Positions 14,309 to 20,196 of a stretch of DNA of 22,365 bases are shown piece by piece; position 1 is the first letter of the stretch, and each line of letters starts with the position of its first letter. The stretch lies in the IMG/VR virus record IMGVR_UViG_3300012928_000049, positions 1 to 22,365 of that record; one strand, given 5' to 3'. The notes under the pieces are model-generated. The model worked only from the letters and a program-made list of their open reading frames with translations. It was not told the origin of the DNA and searched no databases. Origin of the DNA: a virus. A program made the translations under genes and the position numbers.

Positions 14309-15124
14309 TTAATCACTTGGCGTATCTACTGTTGGTCCGTTGAGACCGAGCTTATCTTCCCAGGCACGAACTTGCTCCGCTGTTGCCGTTCCGTTTGCCA
14401 AGGCGTCTGCGACCTCTTGTTCTTGGCTTACCTCGGCTGCAATTTCTTTATCCACCTCTTTTGTGAAGACTGCTGGAGTTCCTGCTATGTTGTATGGATA
14501 GAACCTAGCCCTTTTGCCATCCTTCTTCGTGAATCCCAAAGCGTGCTCATGAATCACGTTTAACGTCAGACTGATTTTTATAAACTTTGGGTACAGACCG
14601 CCATCGCTGGCGAAAACAAGATCGTCCATCTGTGGAGCATAACTGAAGCCAGTAGATGCAACCAAGAGACCAGCATCTCTGACGTGACCCCGACCTGCGT
14701 CTGATCTGGAAATCCAATTCATGTACTTCACTCTCAACAAGGGTGCTTGATTTAACGCTGTTGCCGATCCAGCGCCTTGCTTCTCTGGGTCGTGAGATTT
14801 ATAAACTGGATAGTGCATAGTAGCCAGTTCTGCGATTTTTGCAAGATTTGTCTCTGCTTCGGCTTCGGATGCTGCCACAACATCAAACCCGACCGTAATA
14901 GTTCTCGTAGTTGATTTAAAAGTTTGAACTGGGTCCATACGACCATAGACTTCTTCTCCGTCCCAATTAGTGCTGTATTGATCAGAGAAGTCTGTAATAA
15001 AAGCTTTAAAAGATACCATCCTGTCCAGAGGGACATAGTAAATGTCCAGAGAGTGAAAACTCCCTGGTTTTGGAGTCGTTGGGTCGTTAAATCCATAATT
15101 GGGATGTGTATTCAGTTCTACCAT
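14309..15124 (-). CDS. Baseplate protein near the tail-tube junction (gp48/gp54- or U-like)
   Basis: 271 residues. The core reads as a beta-rich domain: VSFKAFITDFSDQYSTNWDGEEVYGRMDPVQTFKSTTRTITVGFDVVAASEAEAETNLAKIAELATMHYPVY spans residues 37-108 (not quoted further). The combination of a strand with RTITVGFDV, a helix of repeated Glu/Ala with NLAKIAEL, then MHYPVY is the signature of gp48/gp54-type tail-tube-proximal baseplate proteins, which start tube polymerisation. After that come PLLRVKYMNW and a late pair of strands with FIKISLTLNVIHEH. The C-terminal 60 residues are an acidic helical tail. It follows the tape measure gene by 32 bases, with GGAG eight bases before ATG. The exact orthologue (gp48 versus gp54 versus P2 U) is uncertain. 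Confidence 0.6.
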   Translation of the reverse strand: MVELNTHPNYGFNDPTTPKPGSFHSLDIYYVPLDRMVSFKAFITDFSDQYSTNWDGEEVYGRMDPVQTFKSTTRTITVGFDVVAASEAEAETNLAKIAELATMHYPVYKSHDPEKQGAGSATALNQAPLLRVKYMNWISRSDAGRGHVRDAGLLVASTGFSYAPQMDDLVFASDGGLYPKFIKISLTLNVIHEHALGFTKKDGKRARFYPYNIAGTPAVFTKEVDKEIAAEVSQEQEVADALANGTATAEQVRAWEDKLGLNGPTVDTPSD

Positions 15125-15156
15125 TGTAAATTCTCCATTCTACATAATAAATAGAA

Positions 15157-17811
15157 CTAAGCCAAACTTATTTTAGCTTCGCTATCTAAAGATTCTACAA
15201 CTGCTCTGGCAAACTCACGTTCGTTCAGTTTAAGAACGATTTCTTTCTGGTTCTGTCTGTTGGAAGAGGAATCATCTCCTGATCCTATGCCGAAAAGATT
15301 TCCGATACCATCAGCTATTGAGTTTGCTATCTCCATAGCATTCATCTGAGCTTGAATAAATACATACCTCTGTGCCTGATCCATCATTTCTTCCAAGTTC
15401 TCAACCTTTCCATCATCAACAGAATTCACTGTTGTCATAAAAGTTACCATAGCATTATCAACACCCATCTCAGAAATCGCTGTCGCCATAGACTTAATTG
15501 CCAAAGCGATACCGATAATTGTCATTCCAACAAGCATTAAAGGTATTGCCAGGACTCCGATAGCGCCGCCGAAGGTGCCCATAACATAACCAAGAAGGAT
15601 TATTGATGCAGCCATTGAAGCAAATGTTGCCGCAAGGATGCCAAACGTAGATGTCATGTTTGGAAGCATCTGCCCAAGGTTGGCAAAGTTCTCGACCATC
15701 AGACCGAGACCTAGTGCAATCGCTGTGACGCTGATAGCTAGACCAAGCATTGCTGCGGCTACGCCGAGGACTGCCAATCCAAAAAGAAACATCGGTACAA
15801 GCATCGCCATAATCGCTGGAACACCAATTAGAACCATTGCCAAGAGGGATGCCGTAAAGACATACATACCGAGACCTGCGATGAGTAACGAGACACCGAG
15901 TAGCTGAAAACCTATTGCCAACAAATAAAGTGAAATAATGACCTGTGGCATTATTTTAATGTTGTCAATAATAATTTGTAGCAAGGCAGCGAAGGCATTC
16001 ACTAAGAGCGACATTCCCGCAGCCAAGATGCCAATGCCTGCGCCGATGAGGAAGACTGCAAGACCTAGTTTAAGCATTGCCACCGCTAATGCTGCAATGC
16101 CTGGAGATGCTGCTGCGCCTGCTGCGCCTGTTAACTTCGTAGCGCCTGCCATTGGTCCAGCCGTGGCAGTAACTGCTGTCTGAGAGCCTGCAAGAATGTA
16201 ATTTTTTGTGGCGATAAGTACTTTCCTTGCTATACTGCCCTGCTCAACAGCGGCGAGTGCTGACTTGACAGCAAGATAGGCTGTTGTTGCTGCACGAGCA
16301 ATTTGCACCGCCTTTACAAGCATGTAGACTGCTGCTGCGGAGCCAATAAGAAATTGAACAAAACTGTTGTTGGTCATCGCTACAAGACCAGATGCCACCG
16401 AGTGCATAATTTCTGCAACAGGCATAAGGGCAATTGCAAACCCTTGCATTGCCATCTCCATCTTCTTTGTAAAAGTGACGCCTGCTTTTTGCCTTTCAGC
16501 TAACTCTTCTTGAGAAAGTGAATTTTCCTTTACATCTTTTCCTAACGCTTTGTTAGACTCGCTGAGTAGCTTTGTTGCCACTGACATATCGGTAATGCCA
16601 ATAGAGTTCGCAACTGCCATCTTTTCGTGGCGACTCATAGCGTCGAAAGACTGTCCCGACATTGCAAGAGCATTTTGTAATAATGCTACCCTCTGCGCTT
16701 CTGTCTCCGCTGTCATAAGCTCCATTGAATCTAAAAACTGCCCTCCCAACAAAGAGTTCAATTTGCCTGCTGCATCAAAAGCTCCATCAAATGTATCGAA
16801 CTGCTGAGTGATCCCAAGCAACTCGTTCATAGAAAGACCTAGTTTTTTAGATTGAACTGCCAAGCCTTTAAAGACTTTTGTGGCATTCTTTCCGTAACTT
16901 GCGAGTGCTGGTGCGGCTGCTTGAAACTCTTTTGCCATCTTTGCTGGAGCAACACCGATGCCACCTGCAAACTTAGCCAAATCATCTACGCCTTGGGCTG
17001 CTTGTTCTGCTGTACCACCCATTACACGCATTGTAAACTCCATTTGAGCGCCTGAGTCTGCGGCTGAGACACCTAACGCCTCCATTCGGGCTGAAACGCC
17101 TACCATCTGTTCTGCTGCACTTTCGCTGACCATGTTGAAGGTTGACATATTGTCCTTGAGAGCAATCACTGCTCTACCAGCTTCGACCATTCCAACGCCG
17201 AACTCACGATTGGCAGTTCCAACTTCAGCTATCATTGAGTTGTATTTCATACCCTCGCCAGTTGCTGATGCAACATCGGCGGTCATGTCTGCTACTGCTT
17301 TGGCGTTCATTATGAGGGCATCACGCACTGCGTTAAAAACTGGGGCTGTGATGGCTGATGTGACCTTTAATAAATCTAGTTTGCCGTTGGCGTCAGAAAA
17401 GGCTGCTTTCATCTTTCCTGCAACTTCTGCCACTGACATTCCAGAATTTGCAAGATCATCTAGGATGGGAATGTTGGCTCCAGCCTTAGCTGCAAAGGAG
17501 TCTATTCTATTATTAAGCCTATTTTGAGCCGCTGACATCTTATCCAGGCTTGCCACTTGGCGTTCACGGGATGCTACAAGTTCTTCTTGCTTTTTGAGTT
17601 GTTCATCAGAATATTTGCCGCTGGCGGCGGCAAGTTCCTGCATCTTTTCGAGGCGGCGTTGTTGGACAGCTACTTCTGCTGCGGCTGCTGCTTGGGCGGC
17701 GGCTGTGAGTTCTTCAGTTGCGGCTTTGTTTCTTATCTTCTGTTGAAGAATTTCTTCACGAAGTGCTTTCTCTTGCTTCAGAGCGCCTAATGTATTCTTG
17801 TCATCAGCCAT
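15157..17811 (-). CDS. Tail tape measure protein
   Basis: 884 residues, the longest tail gene. It sets tail length and is ejected with the DNA. Residues 1-105 form an Ala/Glu/Lys-rich coiled coil. Residues 105-460 are Ala/Gly/Met-rich helices typical of tape measures. Residues about 480-780 contain a series of long hydrophobic, Ala/Leu/Ile/Gly-rich helices that could insert in the host membrane. The C-terminus (about 800-884) is soluble, with an NRQNQKEIVLKLNEREFARAVVESL segment like the tail-tip-binding end of other tape measures. It lies downstream of the chaperone-like pair and upstream of the baseplate genes, as in nearly all contractile and long non-contractile tails. The stop of the preceding gene supplies the AAGGAG. 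The hydrophobic stretch also has GC-richer codons than its neighbours. Confidence 0.93.
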   Translation of the reverse strand: MADDKNTLGALKQEKALREEILQQKIRNKAATEELTAAAQAAAAAEVAVQQRRLEKMQELAAASGKYSDEQLKKQEELVASRERQVASLDKMSAAQNRLNNRIDSFAAKAGANIPILDDLANSGMSVAEVAGKMKAAFSDANGKLDLLKVTSAITAPVFNAVRDALIMNAKAVADMTADVASATGEGMKYNSMIAEVGTANREFGVGMVEAGRAVIALKDNMSTFNMVSESAAEQMVGVSARMEALGVSAADSGAQMEFTMRVMGGTAEQAAQGVDDLAKFAGGIGVAPAKMAKEFQAAAPALASYGKNATKVFKGLAVQSKKLGLSMNELLGITQQFDTFDGAFDAAGKLNSLLGGQFLDSMELMTAETEAQRVALLQNALAMSGQSFDAMSRHEKMAVANSIGITDMSVATKLLSESNKALGKDVKENSLSQEELAERQKAGVTFTKKMEMAMQGFAIALMPVAEIMHSVASGLVAMTNNSFVQFLIGSAAAVYMLVKAVQIARAATTAYLAVKSALAAVEQGSIARKVLIATKNYILAGSQTAVTATAGPMAGATKLTGAAGAAASPGIAALAVAMLKLGLAVFLIGAGIGILAAGMSLLVNAFAALLQIIIDNIKIMPQVIISLYLLAIGFQLLGVSLLIAGLGMYVFTASLLAMVLIGVPAIMAMLVPMFLFGLAVLGVAAAMLGLAISVTAIALGLGLMVENFANLGQMLPNMTSTFGILAATFASMAASIILLGYVMGTFGGAIGVLAIPLMLVGMTIIGIALAIKSMATAISEMGVDNAMVTFMTTVNSVDDGKVENLEEMMDQAQRYVFIQAQMNAMEIANSIADGIGNLFGIGSGDDSSSNRQNQKEIVLKLNEREFARAVVESLDSEAKISLA

Positions 17812-17820
17812 TTACCTGAC

Positions 17821-18165
17821 TTACTCCTTGAACGGATTAAAAGGATACTTCAATCCAGTTGTTCTCTCAAAGTTGGAAGCTGCCTTTCTCAACTTGAACT
17901 TGTCCTTGTAGACTCTAGGGTCATTGAGACCGTACTTTGCAACTGAAGACATGTATTTCTTATCTCTTGCAATCGCTTTGGCAAAACTTGAAATCTCTTC
18001 CTTATTTCCCTTCACGTTGACTGGGATAGAGGCTCCTCCAAACATTGATCTCAAAATAGACTGAACAGCCTTTCCAAAGAGTCTGAAAAAGATCTCATTA
18101 ACTTCTCCTCGTTTAGCTGCACCGAGGTCAATCTCAATTGGCGTGATATCATTATTCTCTTGCAT
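17821..18165 (-). CDS. Conserved small tail-associated protein
   Basis: 114 residues from ATG 18165, which has GGAG seven bases upstream; the longer open frame to 18189 would need a TTG start without a good SD. The N-terminal third is acidic (ITPIEIDLG). A hydrophobic helix VNEIFFRLFGKAVQSIL follows, then KEEISSFAKAIARDKKYMSSVAKYGLNDPRVYKDKFKLRKAASNFERTTGLKYPF spans the C-terminal half; the YGLNDP and FExxTGLKxPF motifs recall small conserved proteins beside the tape measure in marine T4-like phages. It ends ten bases before the tape measure start and shares its SD region with it. Function unknown; tail assembly is inferred from position. Confidence 0.75.
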   Translation of the reverse strand: MQENNDITPIEIDLGAAKRGEVNEIFFRLFGKAVQSILRSMFGGASIPVNVKGNKEEISSFAKAIARDKKYMSSVAKYGLNDPRVYKDKFKLRKAASNFERTTGLKYPFNPFKE

Positions 18166-18207
18166 TGGGTGTCTCCAAAATAAATTCAACTAAAATAAAT
18201 AGTTAGT

Positions 18208-18393
18208 TTACACAAATAACCTGTAAATAGCGTAAGTGGACAAGGTGATCCACAAAGAATGGCAAGCAGTGCGCTTAAACAGGAGTTTTCTTTTTTCACG
18301 CTTTATCTGTCTATCTTTTTGAATCTTAATTTTTTTCTTTAAATACTGAAGGTTTGCTTTGGATTTTATTCTACTATGACTTTTTTTACTCAT
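18208..18393 (-). CDS. Small, very basic protein with a C-terminal hydrophobic segment
   Basis: 61 residues from ATG 18393, which has GAGAGGG about eight bases upstream; the reading frame extends to 18435 without an ATG. Residues 1-42 contain about 20 Lys or Arg and hardly any acidic residues (KKKIKIQKDRQIKREKRKLLFKR). The last 19 residues (ACHSLWITLSTYAIYRLFV) are hydrophobic and could be a single tail-anchor. The product may bind nucleic acid or the inner membrane surface. It interrupts the usual run from tail chaperones to tape measure and lies directly after a terminator, with a TATAAT hexamer (18429-18424) upstream. It matches no family I recognise and could be a phage-specific host-takeover peptide. 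Confidence 0.55.
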   Translation of the reverse strand: MSKKSHSRIKSKANLQYLKKKIKIQKDRQIKREKRKLLFKRTACHSLWITLSTYAIYRLFV

Positions 18394-18423
18394 TTTTTCG
18401 TCCCTCTCGAAAGTTACAACATA

Positions 18424-18429
18424 ATTATA
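18424..18429 (-). promoter_or_regulatory. Isolated TATAAT hexamer upstream of the basic 61-aa gene
   Basis: A perfect -10 hexamer directly after the terminator at 18434-18464, about 30 bases before ATG 18393. No recognisable -35 lies at 16-18 bases and there is no TGn extension, so this is a weak candidate for a promoter restarting transcription after the terminator. Confidence 0.3.
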
Positions 18430-18433
18430 GGAC

Positions 18434-18464
18434 AAAAAAAAAGATCAGGTTACCCCAATCTTTT
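18434..18464 (-). terminator. Intrinsic terminator after the second chaperone-like gene
   Basis: On the minus strand AAAAGATTGGG (18464-18454) and CCTGATCTTTT (18449-18439) form an 11-bp stem with two G-U pairs around a GTAA loop, followed by nine T residues (18442-18434). It lies ten bases after the stop of the 69-residue gene and upstream of the basic 61-residue gene. Confidence 0.8.
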
Positions 18465-18473
18465 CTTTATTTA

Positions 18474-18683
18474 TTAACGTCTTTTGCCTTTCCTAGATGC
18501 TTTCTCTACTGCATCGCTTTCATCTTTTAGTTGTTTAGAAAGTCTCTTAACGAACCAATTTCTGAGACCTACTGGAAGATTGTACGCTTCGATGAAACTC
18601 CAACCTCCGTAGTATTTCAAGAAGAAGAAAGACTCATAGACTTGCTCCATGTAATCAGGAGCTAGTCCAAAAGAATTCCGCAT
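18474..18683 (-). CDS. Small chaperone/baseplate assembly-like protein downstream of the gp26-like gene
   Basis: 69 residues from ATG 18683, with GGAGG nine bases upstream; the open frame runs back to GTG 18716. The sequence MRNSFGLAPDYMEQVYESFFFLKYYGGWSFIEAYNLP is aromatic-rich and helical, followed by a strongly basic end (KASRKGKRR). It overlaps the end of the gp26-like gene by 29 bases in the +1 frame. Two overlapping ORFs between the tail tube and the tape measure are the hallmark of tail assembly chaperones, and in T4-like phages this position holds gp26/gp51-type baseplate assembly proteins. It could be made alone or, by +1 slippage at TTCTTTT (18675-18669), as an extension of the upstream protein. 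Confidence 0.75.
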   Translation of the reverse strand: MRNSFGLAPDYMEQVYESFFFLKYYGGWSFIEAYNLPVGLRNWFVKRLSKQLKDESDAVEKASRKGKRR

Positions 18684-19509
18684 TAAGCGGAACCTCCATT
18701 TCAGTCGCAGTGCCACATTCTCGGCACTCGAAGTCAGATCTCATCTCGACATTTGGGATAAGCTTTTTATATGTATCTCTGATAAACCGAGATTGTTTAC
18801 CAGTCATGTGCCCTACTGCCTGAGCAATAGTACCTTTGTCAGTATGACCTGACACGGAGACAATCATAGTATTAAGCTGATCCTGAATTGCTGTTTCTGC
18901 AAGACCTGCCTTTTTCTTATTAGCTGTCATCTTGACGATCTTGTTTTCGTCAACCCCAGTCAAAGGTTTAAGCTCGACTTGCCAGCCATTATCTAGGGTA
19001 AGTAAAAAATTGCCTGTCTCAGTCCGAGTAACACCATCTACTTCCTGAACTTCTGTGGGTGTGGTGCATTGCTCTAAATCAAACGTAACCTTCTGGCGAG
19101 CGGTGCAAACTGGGCAACTAACCTGTGTGGTATAATCACTGCCATAACCGTCGATTCTTGCCTGAATTAGTACTGCATTCTTATCTCCAATAAGAAGATC
19201 CTGTGGTCCTACTTTCGCATCTATAAGAAGTCTTTCTAGGAACTTATCAATGGCAGTACCTTTTTGCAATAAAGACTTGTTAGATAAAATATCCTCTTCT
19301 GCTGTGGTCATTTGACGAATCTCAATCGTATCTTGACCGTGAAGAGGGTGACCTTCAGGATAAAACTTTCCCTCCGATGGGAGGGAAAGGGTCGTAGTTG
19401 GTCTTACAAAGTCAAGTGGAGCCAGTCCACCTTGGGGAGTCGGCTGGGTTGAAGCCGCTGGAGAAGAGGCTTTTTTCTTTGTTCCAAGCCTATCTTCATT
19501 ATTTCTCAT
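18655..19509 (-). CDS. gp26-like baseplate / tail assembly protein with zinc-ribbon cysteines
   Basis: 284 residues from ATG 19509 (AAGG five bases upstream; a GTG at 19515 overlaps that SD). After a Ser/Pro/Thr-rich N-terminus, LSLPSEGKFYPEGHPLHG begins the conserved domain, followed by IEIRQMTTAEEDILSNKSLLQKGTAIDKFLERLLID and DLLIGDKNAVLIQARIDGYG, the pattern of the T4 gp26 baseplate family of marine T4-like phages. Two Cys pairs, CPVC and CREC (near the C-terminus, ECRECG), probably bind zinc. It lies between the tail tube gene and the tape measure, where other phages encode the tail assembly chaperone whose product is extended by frameshifting. Role: baseplate hub or tape-measure chaperone. 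The family call is good; the exact role is inferred. Confidence 0.8.
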   Translation of the reverse strand: MRNNEDRLGTKKKASSPAASTQPTPQGGLAPLDFVRPTTTLSLPSEGKFYPEGHPLHGQDTIEIRQMTTAEEDILSNKSLLQKGTAIDKFLERLLIDAKVGPQDLLIGDKNAVLIQARIDGYGSDYTTQVSCPVCTARQKVTFDLEQCTTPTEVQEVDGVTRTETGNFLLTLDNGWQVELKPLTGVDENKIVKMTANKKKAGLAETAIQDQLNTMIVSVSGHTDKGTIAQAVGHMTGKQSRFIRDTYKKLIPNVEMRSDFECRECGTATEMEVPLNAEFFWTSS

Positions 19510-19578
19510 AAACACCTTCTTTCGTTTATTATGCTATGTTTAGTTTACACTAAAATGTTTGAGTTGTAAAGTACTTTC

Positions 19579-20121
19579 TTAGATCTGCCAGATAGGTCTC
19601 TCATTGCCCTTCTTGAAAGAGGCATAGTCGTATCTAACCTCAAGCTCAACTTCCGTAAGGTCGTCCGAGTCGTATGCCAAATCACCAAACTTAGCGTCTT
19701 TCACCCAAGCGTTATGAAGACACCAAGTTTCAACTGCTTTGCCTTCAGCATCAATCTGAATAATTTCCATCTTGCCCAAAGCTGCTGAAGCCTTTTTCTT
19801 AGACATTGTTTCAAGATCATCGGCATTCTGTGCTGGGTGATATCCCGCTGCTCTAACGATTTCAACTAATGACTTAGCCGCATCAGGGTTAACAGGATCA
19901 ACAAGAGTGAGAGTAACTGTACTCCATTCTGTTCTTCCTGGGTAATAGTATGTGTGATTCAGGTACTGATGTGTAGACTCCTGAATTGTAAAAGCAGGCT
20001 TTGTAACCTTCTTTGCTGTATACGCTGGGATATTCGCTGTCCCGCCATTGATAGACACGATAAAACGGAACGCTCTCTTAGGATCTTGTCCAGTTCCGTC
20101 TGACCAAAATTGATTTGCCAT
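19579..20121 (-). CDS. Tail tube protein (gp19-like)
   Basis: 180 residues, close to T4 gp19 (163). The protein forms the stacked hexameric rings of the inner tail tube. Visible family features are the N-terminal FRFIVSINGG strand after KRAF, the AKKVTKPAF segment, the HTYYYPGRTEWSTVTLTLVDP stretch (residues 56-76), and the closing DLTEVELEVRYDYASF strand. Together these make the beta-barrel plus long loop of gp19/Hcp-like tubes. ATG follows AAGGAG by nine bases. A strong hairpin (20155-20186) separates it from the sheath gene, consistent with the two being expressed at different levels. Its stop is followed by a 69-base AT-rich gap before the gp26-like gene. Confidence 0.9.
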   Translation of the reverse strand: MANQFWSDGTGQDPKRAFRFIVSINGGTANIPAYTAKKVTKPAFTIQESTHQYLNHTYYYPGRTEWSTVTLTLVDPVNPDAAKSLVEIVRAAGYHPAQNADDLETMSKKKASAALGKMEIIQIDAEGKAVETWCLHNAWVKDAKFGDLAYDSDDLTEVELEVRYDYASFKKGNERPIWQI

Positions 20122-20154
20122 TGATATAGTCTCCTTAAAAAGTCTTTGTATAAT

Positions 20155-20186
20155 AACTAGGATGGACTTAATTATCCATCCTAGTT
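20155..20186 (-). terminator. Strong hairpin between sheath and tube genes
   Basis: A perfect 12-bp stem, AACTAGGATGGA with TCCATCCTAGTT, around the eight-base loop CTTAATTA (plus-strand reading). On the minus strand the stem is followed by ATTATAC, a poor U-tract, so termination would be partial. On the plus strand the stem is followed by TTGTTATTTATT. It may act as a leaky terminator for the sheath transcript or as an mRNA-stabilising structure. Confidence 0.7.
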
Positions 20187-20196
20187 TTGTTATTTA

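Noticed and set aside
15157-17811. Tape measure hydrophobic helices as an integral membrane protein gene
   Set aside because: Length, Ala/Gly-rich composition, coiled-coil N-terminus and gene position all fit a tape measure, which commonly has such segments.
18655-18716. Classical -1 frameshift between the two overlapping chaperone-like genes
   Set aside because: The second ORF is in the +1 (equivalently -2) frame relative to the first, so a -1 slip cannot join them.
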